From Pseudomonas sivasensis (lineage in GTDB: Bacteria > Pseudomonadota > Gammaproteobacteria > Pseudomonadales > Pseudomonadaceae), in assembly GCF_013778505.1 (NCBI RefSeq), contig NZ_JAAOWU010000002.1, forward strand, positions 372,001-436,000: a DNA stretch of 64,000 bases. Direction: 5' to 3'. Position 1 is the first letter of the stretch. Every line of letters starts with the position of its first letter. The notes under the pieces were generated by a model that was not told the origin of the DNA, ran no database searches, and saw only the letters and a program-made list of their open reading frames with translations. Made by a program: the position numbers and the translations under genes. This document shows, in pieces, positions 55,821 to 64,000 of the stretch.

Positions 55821-56720
55821 ATGGAACGGCAACTGGACGCTTACTGCGCTCACCTGCGCAACGAGCGCCAGGTGTCGCCCCACACACTGGAAGCCTATCG
55901 GCGGGACTTGAACAAAGTCCTGGCCTACTGCGAAAAACAGCAGGTCACCAGTTGGAAGGCCTTGGATATCCAGAGCCTGCGCAGCCTGATCGCGCGCTTG
56001 CACCAGACGGGCCAATCCTCGCGCAGCCTCGCTCGCCTGCTGTCGGCTGTGCGCGGGCTCTATCACTACCTCAACCGCGAAGGCCTGTGCGACCACGACC
56101 CGGCCAACGGCCTGTCTCCGCCCAAGGGCGAACGGCGCCTGCCCAAGACCCTGGATACCGACCGCGCTTTGCAATTGCTTGATGGCGCCGTAGAGGATGA
56201 CTTCCTGGCCCACCGCGACCAGGCGATCCTGGAGCTGTTCTATTCCTCGGGCCTGCGCCTGTCGGAACTCACTGGCCTGAACCTAGACCAATTGGACCTG
56301 GCAGACGGCCTGGTGCAAGTACTCGGCAAGGGCAGCAAAACCCGCGTGCTGCCGGTGGGCAGGAAGGCCCGCGAAGCCCTGCAACTCTGGCTTCCGCTGC
56401 GGGCGTTGGCCAACCCGGCGGACGACGCCGTGTTTATCAGCCAGCAAGGCCGGCGACTGGGGCCGCGGGCTATTCAGGTGCGGGTCAAAGCCGCCGGGGA
56501 GCGCGAACTGGGTCAAAACCTGCACCCGCATATGCTGCGGCACTCCTTTGCAAGCCATATGCTGGAATCGTCCCAGGATCTGCGCGCCGTGCAGGAGTTG
56601 CTGGGCCACTCCGATATCAAGACCACGCAGATCTATACCCATCTGGACTTCCAACACCTGGCAACGGTGTACGACAGCGCCCATCCACGGGCCAAACGCA
56701 TCAAGGGCGGCGACTCATGA
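55821..56720 (+). CDS. xerC: Site-specific tyrosine recombinase XerC
   Basis: A 299-residue recombinase that resolves chromosome dimers at dif with XerD. The N-terminal SAM-like domain ([23 protein letters not shown]) and catalytic residues are present: Arg in [12 protein letters not shown], Lys in [12 protein letters not shown], His-x-x-Arg in [14 protein letters not shown], His in [10 protein letters not shown] and the nucleophile Tyr in QIYTHLDF. The end overlaps the HAD gene by four bases. Confidence 0.98.
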   Translation: MERQLDAYCAHLRNERQVSPHTLEAYRRDLNKVLAYCEKQQVTSWKALDIQSLRSLIARLHQTGQSSRSLARLLSAVRGLYHYLNREGLCDHDPANGLSPPKGERRLPKTLDTDRALQLLDGAVEDDFLAHRDQAILELFYSSGLRLSELTGLNLDQLDLADGLVQVLGKGSKTRVLPVGRKAREALQLWLPLRALANPADDAVFISQQGRRLGPRAIQVRVKAAGERELGQNLHPHMLRHSFASHMLESSQDLRAVQELLGHSDIKTTQIYTHLDFQHLATVYDSAHPRAKRIKGGDS

Positions 56721-57412
56721 GTATCAAGCTGATCACCTTCGACCTGGACGACACACTCTGGGACAACGTACCCGTCATCATCAGCGCCGAGGCGTCGATG
56801 CGCGAATGGCTGGTCGTGCATGCCCCCAACGTCGGCGACCTGCCACTGGAGCATTTCGCCAGCCTGCGCCAACAGGTGCTGCAGCGTCATCCGGAGCTCA
56901 AACACCGCATCAGCGTGTTGCGCCACCGGGTGCTGATGCACGCCTTCGAGGAGGCCGGATATCCACAGCCGCAAGCCACGGAAATGGCAGACGTGTGCTT
57001 CGAGGCGTTCATTCACGCCCGTCATCAGCTCACTCCCTTCCCTGAAGCCGAGCCGATGTTGCAAGCGCTGCGCCAGCACTTTCTGCTGGGTGTGATCACC
57101 AATGGCAATGCCGATGTGCAGCGTGTGGGCCTGGCTGACTACTTTCACTTTGCGCTGCGCGCTGAAGATATTGGTATTGCCAAGCCGGATGCGCGGCTGT
57201 TCCAAGAGGCGCTGCAACGCGGCGGAGTGGATGCCAGCGCAGCAGTGCATGTTGGCGACCATCCCGGGGACGACATTGCGGGGGCGCAGCAGGCGGGGCT
57301 GCGGGCCGTGTGGTTTAACCCCAGCGCCAAGGTGTGGGAGGGGGATAAACGCCCCGACGCGGAGATTCGTAGCCTTACGGAGCTGCCGAAATTACTCCGC
57401 AAGTGGCAGTAG
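56717..57412 (+). CDS. HAD-IA family hydrolase
   Basis: A 231-residue haloacid-dehalogenase-type phosphatase. Motif I is [15 protein letters not shown] with the nucleophile and proton-donor Asp; motif II is [11 protein letters not shown]; motif III the Lys in IAKPDARLF; motif [19 protein letters not shown]. The cap is helical. YigB of E. coli, an FMN phosphatase, occupies the same place after xerC, so FMN hydrolysis is a reasonable guess. The start overlaps xerC (ATGA). Confidence 0.93.
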   Translation: MSIKLITFDLDDTLWDNVPVIISAEASMREWLVVHAPNVGDLPLEHFASLRQQVLQRHPELKHRISVLRHRVLMHAFEEAGYPQPQATEMADVCFEAFIHARHQLTPFPEAEPMLQALRQHFLLGVITNGNADVQRVGLADYFHFALRAEDIGIAKPDARLFQEALQRGGVDASAAVHVGDHPGDDIAGAQQAGLRAVWFNPSAKVWEGDKRPDAEIRSLTELPKLLRKWQ

Positions 57413-57468
57413 TACTACAGATCCCAATATGGGGATCACCACGAAGCTCAAATGAATCAGCAAGCATG

Positions 57469-57499
57469 AAAAAGCCCGCAGCGACGGCGGGCTTTTTCT
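57469..57499. terminator. Bidirectional terminator, HAD gene / sutA
   Basis: AAAAAGCCCGC / GCGGGCTTTTT, stem of six GC-rich pairs plus the A/T runs, between two convergent genes. Confidence 0.9.
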
Positions 57500-57518
57500 T
57501 ACAAGCAGGTGACTGACC

Positions 57519-57845
57519 TCAGATAGGTCGGCTGCCGTACTTGTTATCCGGCTTTTTGGGTGGGTCTGCCACCACATTAGCCTCGACTTCCTGCACTCTG
57601 CCGCCTTTAGCGAGGAATTCTTCCATCGCACGGGCCAGAGCATCGCGCTCTTTGTTCTTGGCCTCAACGCTCGGCAATTCATCTACCGAAACAGCTGCCT
57701 TGGCTTTGCCTTTGGCCGCAGGGGCAGGCGCATCATCGCCACCATCGTCGTCCGCAACGTCTTCCGCTGCAGCTTCAAGACCTTCTTCGGTGTCGTCTTC
57801 GTCACCTACTTCGAGTTCGTCGTTTTCCAGATCATCGTCGCTCAT
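57519..57845 (-). CDS. sutA: Transcriptional regulator SutA
   Basis: A 108-residue protein. The N-terminal half is intrinsically disordered and acidic (MSDDDLENDELEVGDEDDTEEGLEAAAEDVADDDGGDD), then Ala/Lys, then a helical core (SVDELPSVEAKNKERDALARAMEEFLAKGGRVQEVEANV) and a short tail ending KYGSRPI. In P. aeruginosa SutA binds RNA polymerase and supports transcription in slow growth. Position between the HAD gene and yjbQ-amtB-glnK matches that species as I recall. Confidence 0.93.
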   Translation of the reverse strand: MSDDDLENDELEVGDEDDTEEGLEAAAEDVADDDGGDDAPAPAAKGKAKAAVSVDELPSVEAKNKERDALARAMEEFLAKGGRVQEVEANVVADPPKKPDNKYGSRPI

Positions 57846-57947
57846 GTTCTACCTCATGACTTGCGAAAAGCAGATTAGTTATAGCCCAGCTTCGCCCTCT
57901 GTCGAGGTCGCCAGGGAAAAATCAACATCCACTGGATAACCAGTGGC

Positions 57948-58373
57948 TTACGCCCCGTCACCGTGCAAGGTGGCGAGGACTTTACGAGCACCCCCATGAT
58001 CACGGTGCTCGCCCAGATAAACACCTTGCCAGGTACCCATCGCCAAGCGGCCGGCCTTGACCGGCAAACTCAGCTGGCAGCCCAGGAGACTGGCCTTGAA
58101 GTGCGCCGGCAGATCATCCGGACCTTCGTCATTGTGTTCGAACCCGGCACGGCCTTGCGGCACCAGCAAGTTGAAAAAACGTTCGAAGTCACGGCGAACC
58201 GCCGGATCGGCATTCTCGTTGACGGTCAGAGAAGCCGAGGTGTGCTGCAACCACAGGTGTAACAGGCCCACACGACACGCCTTCAATTCAGGCAAGCCGG
58301 CAAGCAACTCATCGGTCACCAAGTGAAAGCCCCGGGGCTTGGCCCGCAGGGTAATCAGGGTCTGTTGCCACAT
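57948..58373 (-). CDS. yjbQ: YjbQ family secondary thiamine-phosphate synthase enzyme
   Basis: A 141-residue UPF0047 protein. Conserved metal-site features are visible: [89 protein letters not shown]. coli YjbQ has weak thiamine-phosphate synthase activity; the true function is not known. Lies between sutA and amtB on the same strand, with a terminator upstream. Confidence 0.93.
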   Translation of the reverse strand: MWQQTLITLRAKPRGFHLVTDELLAGLPELKACRVGLLHLWLQHTSASLTVNENADPAVRRDFERFFNLLVPQGRAGFEHNDEGPDDLPAHFKASLLGCQLSLPVKAGRLAMGTWQGVYLGEHRDHGGARKVLATLHGDGA

Positions 58374-58543
58374 AGAGTTCTCCGCCCATCGGCGCGCATT
58401 CTAGCGCGCTCTGGGAAAAAACAAAGTGCCGAATACGCCTACGTGCCTGTAAGACATTCGCACACTGAAAAGTGCCGTGTGCGGCCGATCACAAACTTTG
58501 CGCAAAAACCGGCACAGCGTCTTACGACTGACAAACACCAGGC

Positions 58544-58576
58544 AAAAAAATGCCCGGCAAGCCGGGCATTTTTTTT
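58544..58576 (-). terminator. Rho-independent terminator after amtB
   Basis: ATGCCCGGC-AA-GCCGGGCAT with A and T runs of seven or more on both sides, nine bases past the amtB stop. Confidence 0.93.
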
Positions 58577-58584
58577 ACGCGCAC

Positions 58585-59922
58585 TTACAAGTTGTAGCCG
58601 CGTTCGTTGTGTTGCGCCAGGTCGAGGCCGACAGCCTCTTCCTCTTCGGTAACACGCAGGCCAATGACCATATCGAGCACCTTGAGGATGACGTAGGTGA
58701 CGATCGCCGTGTAGATCACGGTGAAGCCAACACCCTTGCACTGGATCCAGACTTGAGCCGCGATGTCAGTGACGGTGCCGAAGCCGCCCAAAGCAGGGGC
58801 TGCGAATACACCTGTGAGGATCGCACCGACGATGCCGCCGATACCGTGCACGCCGAATGCGTCCAGGGAGTCGTCGTAGCCCAGCTTACGCTTGAGGCTG
58901 GTCGCGCAGAAGAAGCAGACCACACCGGCCACCAGGCCGATTACCAGAGCGCCCATCGGGCCAACGGTGCCGGCGGCTGGTGTTACAGCTACCAGACCAG
59001 CCACTACGCCCGAGGCGATGCCCAGTGCACTTGGCTTGCCGTGAGTGATCCACTCGGCGAACATCCAGCCCAACGCCGCAGCAGCGGTAGCGATCTGAGT
59101 GACCAGCATCGCCATGCCAGCAGTGCCGTTGGCCGCAGCAGCGGAGCCGGCGTTGAAGCCGAACCAACCGATCCACAGCATTGCCGCGCCCACCAGGGTG
59201 TAACCCAGGTTGTGCGGTGCCATCGGGGTGGTAGGGAAGCCTTTACGCTTGCCGAGCACGATGCACGCCACCAGCCCAGCCACACCGGCGTTGATGTGCA
59301 CCACGGTGCCGCCGGCAAAGTCCAGCACGCCCCAGTCCCACATCAGGCCGCCGTTGCCGCTCCAGACCATGTGCGCGATTGGCGCATAAACCAGGGTGAA
59401 CCAGATGCCCATGAAGATCAGCATCGCAGAGAACTTCATACGCTCAGCGAAGGCACCGACGATCAGCGCCGGGGTGATGATGGCGAAGGTCATCTGGAAG
59501 GTGATGAACACCGCTTCCGGGAACAACGCCGCAGGCCCGGTGATGCTGGCTGGGGTCACACCCGCCAGGAACGCCTTGCCCATGCCGCCGAAGAAGGAAT
59601 TGAAGTTGACCACACCCTGTTCCATACCGGTGGTATCGAACGCAATGCTGTAGCCGTAGACGACCCACAGGATGCTGATCAGGCCAGTGATGGCGAAGCA
59701 CTGCATCATCACCGACAGAATATTTTTGGAGCGGACCATGCCGCCGTAGAACAGCGCCAGGCCGGGAATGGTCATGAACAGCACCAGTGCGGTGGCGGTC
59801 AGCATCCAGGCGGTGTCGCCAGAGTTGAGGACTGGAGCAGCCACTTCGTCTGCCGCCATGGCCAGGCTTGGCATTACGATGGACAACAGGGCTCCGAGCC
59901 CTGCGAATTTACGCAGAGTCAT
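58585..59922 (-). CDS. amtB: Ammonium transporter AmtB
   Basis: A 445-residue inner-membrane channel for ammonium. ATG 59922 (MTLRKFAGLGALLSIVMPSLAMAADE) gives a signal peptide, as in other AmtB; eleven further segments follow. Key regions: twin-His pore (GFGVHGIGGIVGAILTGVFA and DFAGGTVVHINAGVAGLVAC), phenyl gate (VFITFQMTFAIITPALIVGAFAERMKFS). glnK lies 34 bases upstream; the trimer is blocked by GlnK under nitrogen excess. Confidence 0.98.
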   Translation of the reverse strand: MTLRKFAGLGALLSIVMPSLAMAADEVAAPVLNSGDTAWMLTATALVLFMTIPGLALFYGGMVRSKNILSVMMQCFAITGLISILWVVYGYSIAFDTTGMEQGVVNFNSFFGGMGKAFLAGVTPASITGPAALFPEAVFITFQMTFAIITPALIVGAFAERMKFSAMLIFMGIWFTLVYAPIAHMVWSGNGGLMWDWGVLDFAGGTVVHINAGVAGLVACIVLGKRKGFPTTPMAPHNLGYTLVGAAMLWIGWFGFNAGSAAAANGTAGMAMLVTQIATAAAALGWMFAEWITHGKPSALGIASGVVAGLVAVTPAAGTVGPMGALVIGLVAGVVCFFCATSLKRKLGYDDSLDAFGVHGIGGIVGAILTGVFAAPALGGFGTVTDIAAQVWIQCKGVGFTVIYTAIVTYVILKVLDMVIGLRVTEEEEAVGLDLAQHNERGYNL

Positions 59923-59956
59923 ATTGTTTTCTCCTGGGGCGTTGGGGTTTGGCGGC

Positions 59957-60466
<510 letters not shown>

Positions 60467-60716
60467 TCACAGCGACTGCATCAGTGCATGGGTCATGATC
60501 GTCTAAGCAGAAACCTTGCCAGCTCCGTAAAAATCACTGAAATCAGTCCTTTGCCCACTTAACCTCACCCACAGGACTATTTGGCAGCTGCAATGCGCAC
60601 GAAAACAGTGCGCCGTCGCACAGCCCGATGCGCGAAAAGCGTGCGCTGCAGGCCGCGAAAAAGACTATAGACGCTGCGTGATACACTGCCCGCCAACAGT
60701 TTCCGGAATATTTCCC

Positions 60717-60977
60717 ATGCTCGCGCCCAAAGACCTACTCGACGCCCTGAGCGGCCACGCCTCTCGCCTGTTCAGCGGCGAAACCCCTCTGCCCCGCAAT
60801 GAAATCGAAAGCCAGTTCAAGGCCTTGCTGCAAAGCGGTTTCAGCAAGCTCGACCTAGTGAGCCGGGAAGAATTTGATAGCCAAATGGTGGTGCTGGCCC
60901 GCACGCGTGCGCGGCTGGAGAGCCTGGAGGCGAAGGTGGCTGAACTGGAAGCGCGGCTAATCCCAACGGCCGAGTAA
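60717..60977 (+). CDS. ubiK: Ubiquinone biosynthesis accessory factor UbiK
   Basis: An 86-residue BMFP/YqiC-type protein starting at ATG 60717 (MLAPKDLLDALSGHASRLFSGETPLPRNEIESQFKALLQSGFSKLDLVSREEFDSQMVVLARTRARLESLEAKVAELEARL). The N-terminal amphipathic helix and the C-terminal coiled coil (trimer) are typical. UbiK assists UbiJ in aerobic ubiquinone synthesis. Confidence 0.95.
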   Translation: MLAPKDLLDALSGHASRLFSGETPLPRNEIESQFKALLQSGFSKLDLVSREEFDSQMVVLARTRARLESLEAKVAELEARLIPTAE

Positions 60978-60995
60978 CTGACGCAACGAGGCCAA

Positions 60996-61090
60996 AATGT
61001 GGGAGGGGGCTTGCTCCCGATGGCGGTGGGTCAGTGACATATTTATCAACTGACCCACTGCTATCGGGAGCAAGCCCCCTCCCACATTTG
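60996..61090. repeat. REPIN between ubiK and comM
   Basis: Facing arms GTGGGAGGGGGCTTGCTCCC and its complement, with an inner GGTCAGTGACATA / AACTGACC dyad. The best-kept copy in the window. Confidence 0.9.
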
Positions 61091-61203
61091 TTCTGCGCCG
61101 TTCTCTGGATACGTTCTGTAAAACCTCCCTCCCTCACTAGCCCCACCCCTCGTCTACCCTTGAAAAACCCGCAGGAAGCGGCCCTCCCACTCAAGGAACG
61201 AGC

Positions 61204-62700
61204 ATGTCCCTCGCCATCGTCCACAGCCGCGCCCAGATCGGCGTAGAAGCCCCAGCCGTCACCGTCGAAGTGCACATGGCCAACGGTCTCCCGTCCCTCA
61301 CGCTGGTGGGCCTTCCCGAAACCGCCGTCAAGGAAAGCAAGGACCGAGTACGCAGCGCCATCCTCAACTCCGCCCTGCAATACCCCTCCCGCCGCATCAC
61401 GCTCAACCTCGCGCCCGCCGACCTGCCCAAGGACGGCGGGCGTTTTGATTTGGCGATTGCACTGGGGATCCTCGCCGCCAGTGTGCAGGTGCCAGCGTTG
61501 ATGCTCGATGACATTGAATGCCTGGGTGAGTTGGCGTTGTCCGGCGAAGTGCGTGCGGTCAAAGGTGTGTTGCCAGCCGCTTTGGCGGCGCGCAAGGCTG
61601 GGCGCACCGTGATAGTGCCGCGGGCGAATGCAGAGGAAGCTTGCCTGGCGTCGGGGCTGAAGGTGATTGCCGTGGATCACTTGCTACAGGTGGTGGCGCA
61701 CCTCAACGGACAAGTGCCGATTGAGCCCTATAAATCCGATGGTTTGTTGTACCTGAACAAGCCCTACCCGGATTTGAGCGAAGTGCAAGGCCAACTCTCC
61801 GCCAAGCGGGCGTTGTTGATTGCAGCAGCGGGCGCACATAACCTTCTGTTCAGCGGGCCACCGGGCACCGGCAAGACCTTGCTTGCCAGCCGCTTGCCCG
61901 GTTTGCTGCCTCCGCTGAGCGAGCAGGAGGCCCTGGAAGTGGCGGCAATTCAGTCGGTGGTCAGCCTCGCACCGCTGAGCCATTGGCCGCACCGGCCGTT
62001 TCGCCAGCCGCACCACTCTGCGTCAGGGCCCGCACTGGTGGGCGGTGGATCGAAACCGCAGCCTGGGGAAATCACCATGGCACATCATGGCGTGCTTTTC
62101 CTGGATGAGTTACCGGAGTTTGATCGCAAGGTGCTGGAGGTTTTGCGTGAGCCATTGGAATCAGGGCATATCGTGATTTCCCGCGCCCGCGACCGTGTGA
62201 GTTTCCCAGCGCGTTTTCAACTGGTGGCAGCGATGAACCCCTGCCCTTGCGGGTATATGGGCGAACCCACTGGGCGTTGTCGCTGTACACCGGAGCAGGT
62301 CCAGCGGTATCGCAATAAGCTGTCTGGACCGTTACTGGATCGGATTGACTTGCACCTCACCGTGGCGCGGGAAACAACTGCGCTGAATCCAACCCAGCAG
62401 GTTGGAGATACGACGGCAACGGCCTCAGCCCAGGTGGCAGATGCTCGGGAGCGTCAGCAACAACGCCAAGGCTGTGCCAACGCCTTCCTTGATCTACCGA
62501 GGTTGCGTGAGCACTGCCAACTTTTGAAAGCCGATGAAGGCTGGCTGGAAAGCGCCTGCGAGCGACTGACGTTGTCGCTGCGTGCGGCTCATCGGCTGCT
62601 CAAAGTGTCACGCACGTTGGCGGACCTGGATCAGGTGGATGCCATCACGCGGGACCATTTGAAGGAGGCCTTGCAGTACCGCCCGGCCTCCCTCAATTGA
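61204..62700 (+). CDS. comM: YifB/ComM family Mg-chelatase-like AAA+ ATPase
   Basis: A 498-residue protein: N-terminal Lon-like domain (HMANGLPSLTLVGLPETAVKESKDRVRSAILNS), AAA+ core with Walker A SGPPGTGKTLLASRLPGLLPPL, Walker B GVLFLDELPEF and a Cys-rich zinc-like site (NPCPCGYMGEPTGRCRC), and the C-terminal helical domain (LRAAHRLLKVSRTLADLDQVD). ComM is a hexameric branch-migration helicase needed for natural transformation in some species. Confidence 0.95.
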   Translation: MSLAIVHSRAQIGVEAPAVTVEVHMANGLPSLTLVGLPETAVKESKDRVRSAILNSALQYPSRRITLNLAPADLPKDGGRFDLAIALGILAASVQVPALMLDDIECLGELALSGEVRAVKGVLPAALAARKAGRTVIVPRANAEEACLASGLKVIAVDHLLQVVAHLNGQVPIEPYKSDGLLYLNKPYPDLSEVQGQLSAKRALLIAAAGAHNLLFSGPPGTGKTLLASRLPGLLPPLSEQEALEVAAIQSVVSLAPLSHWPHRPFRQPHHSASGPALVGGGSKPQPGEITMAHHGVLFLDELPEFDRKVLEVLREPLESGHIVISRARDRVSFPARFQLVAAMNPCPCGYMGEPTGRCRCTPEQVQRYRNKLSGPLLDRIDLHLTVARETTALNPTQQVGDTTATASAQVADARERQQQRQGCANAFLDLPRLREHCQLLKADEGWLESACERLTLSLRAAHRLLKVSRTLADLDQVDAITRDHLKEALQYRPASLN

Positions 62701-62703
62701 GCC

Positions 62704-64000
62704 TCAGCGAAAGCGATCCACCTCATGACGCAAGCCCGCCGCCAACGTCTCGAGCTCCTTGGCCGTAATCGCTAGGTTCGACACCACTTCCCGCTGCTCG
62801 CTGTTGGCCAGTGCGATGCTCTGCAAATTGCTGCTGAGCAATGTCGCGGTGCTGCTCTGCTCCTGAGTCGCCGTGGTAATCGCCGCGAACTGCTGACCGG
62901 CCGAACGGCTCTGCTCGTCGATACGTGCCAGGGCCGACGCCACGTCGGCGTTGCGCGACAGGCCTTCCTGCATCAGCGTGTTGCCGTGCTCCATGGTGCT
63001 GATGGCGTTGCCGGTTTCCCGCTGAATGCTCTGGATCATCCCGGAAATTTCATCGGTGGCTTCGCGGGTACGCGAGGCCAGGTTACGCACTTCGTCAGCG
63101 ACCACGGCAAACCCACGGCCCTGTTCACCTGCGCGAGCAGCCTCGATGGCGGCGTTCAGCGCCAGCAGGTTGGTCTGTTCGGCGATGGAGGTGATCACAC
63201 CGACGATGCCGCCGATTTCCTGGGAGCGCTGGCCCAGGGTATTGATCACCGTGGCCGTGCTATTCAGCGCGGTCGCGATATGTTCCAGCGACGACGACGC
63301 CTCCTGCATCGAGGTGCGGCCGATGCGGGTTTGCTGGGCATTCTCTTGAGCCAGACGCTCGGTGTTGCCCATGTTGTCGGCGATATTCAGCGAAGTGGCG
63401 CTGAACTCTTCCACCGCACCAGCCATGCTGGTGATTTCGCCAGACTGCTGCTCCATCCCGTCATAGGCCCCGCCGGATAACCCGGACAGTGCCTGTGCAC
63501 GGCTGTTGACCTCTTCGGCCGCCTTGCGGATATGGGAAACCATGGTCGAGAGCGCTTCACCCATCTGGTTGAAGCTGCGGGCCAGTTGGCCGATTTCATC
63601 ATGGCTGGACACGTTGAGGCGCGCACTCAAGTCCCCCGCGCCCAAGGCTTCGGCCTGGCGCACCAGATCACTCAGCGGCTGCAGTTTGCTGCGCAGCAAC
63701 CAGACCGTGGCGCCTACCGCCAGCAACATCGCCAGTATGCTGCCGATCACCAGGCGAATACCGACCGCCCAGGTCACTGCACGGATTTCAGCTTTCGGCA
63801 TGCTCGCAACGACGGCCCAAGGACCGCCGTCGAACGGTACCGAAACACTGTAGAAGTCTTCGTTCTTATCGCTCCAGAAGCGGCCTTTGCCTGGGGTCTT
63901 GGCCAGGTCCAGCATCACCGCAACCGACTGGTCCAAGGCCTGCACACCCGCGGGCGGTACCAGCCAACGCTTCTGCTCGTCGAGCAACGCCAGGGAGCCG
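62704..64000 (-). CDS. Methyl-accepting chemotaxis protein, 5'-truncated at window edge
   Basis: The frame is open to base 64000, so the start is beyond the window; about 432 residues are visible. Order: end of a periplasmic dCache-like sensor domain ([59 protein letters not shown]), a membrane segment ([20 protein letters not shown]), HAMP ([23 protein letters not shown]), then the signalling coil with the hairpin tip ([47 protein letters not shown]). No C-terminal CheR-tether pentapeptide. Ligand unknown. Convergent with comM, four bases apart. Confidence 0.95.
   Translation of the reverse strand, partial: GSLALLDEQKRWLVPPAGVQALDQSVAVMLDLAKTPGKGRFWSDKNEDFYSVSVPFDGGPWAVVASMPKAEIRAVTWAVGIRLVIGSILAMLLAVGATVWLLRSKLQPLSDLVRQAEALGAGDLSARLNVSSHDEIGQLARSFNQMGEALSTMVSHIRKAAEEVNSRAQALSGLSGGAYDGMEQQSGEITSMAGAVEEFSATSLNIADNMGNTERLAQENAQQTRIGRTSMQEASSSLEHIATALNSTATVINTLGQRSQEIGGIVGVITSIAEQTNLLALNAAIEAARAGEQGRGFAVVADEVRNLASRTREATDEISGMIQSIQRETGNAISTMEHGNTLMQEGLSRNADVASALARIDEQSRSAGQQFAAITTATQEQSSTATLLSSNLQSIALANSEQREVVSNLAITAKELETLAAGLRHEVDRFR

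Overview
The window is a stretch of chromosome from a Pseudomonas of the fluorescens group. Three things point there: the GC-rich codon usage; the gene order glpT / ubiD / rho / trxA / ppx / ppk / hemB / ABC-F / algP / algQ / dsbB / hemYXDC / algR / argH / cyaA / rnk / cyaY / lysA / dapF / xerC / sutA / amtB / glnK / comM, which as I remember it follows the P. aeruginosa chromosome; and many copies of the GTGGGAGGGGGCTTGC palindrome typical of fluorescens-group REP elements. I see no rRNA, tRNA, phage, insertion sequence or CRISPR array.

Layout. 1-900: end of an ABC-2 exporter permease. 909-2444: a FliL-like secreted protein and a quinone oxidoreductase. 2445-9006: a GlpR-type operator region with glpT, a TonB receptor-chaC pair, and a divergent PagP-like outer-membrane gene. 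8041-12453: ubiD with a coupled iron-sulfur flavoreductase, then rho and trxA. 12575-22100: an accessory block holding a GntR regulator with an amino-acid ABC importer, and a chaperone-usher fimbrial operon with two DUF1120 subunits. 22173-27057: ppx, ppk, hemB. 27265-33602: membrane and transport genes, including a cytochrome c-FTR1 fusion. 33694-47028: ABC-F, algP, an FKBP isomerase, algQ, dsbB, hemYXDC, algR and argH. 47065-64000: housekeeping genes (adenylate cyclase, lysine/cell-wall synthesis, XerC, SutA, ammonium uptake, UbiK, ComM) and a cut chemoreceptor gene.

How genes work together. hemC-hemD-hemX-hemY form a tetrapyrrole operon, with hemB nearby. lptM-lysA-dapF-DUF484-xerC-HAD reads as one operon. 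glnK-amtB is the ammonium-sensing pair. ppx and ppk are neighbours of opposite activity. algR, algQ and algP are the alginate-regulator group, but the kinase gene algZ expected between algR and argH is absent.

Most interesting observations. (1) The 795-residue TonB receptor has no cysteine and no methionine beyond the initiator, and chaC follows it by 27 bases; this suggests a sulfur-starvation organosulfur or glutathione scavenging unit. (2) The orphan AlgR has an altered receiver signalling face. (3) The PagP-like protein has a rearranged active site and a PhoP-box-like direct repeat upstream. (4) A minimal DUF1120 fimbria has a last subunit without a donor-strand extension. The rest is ordinary core genome.
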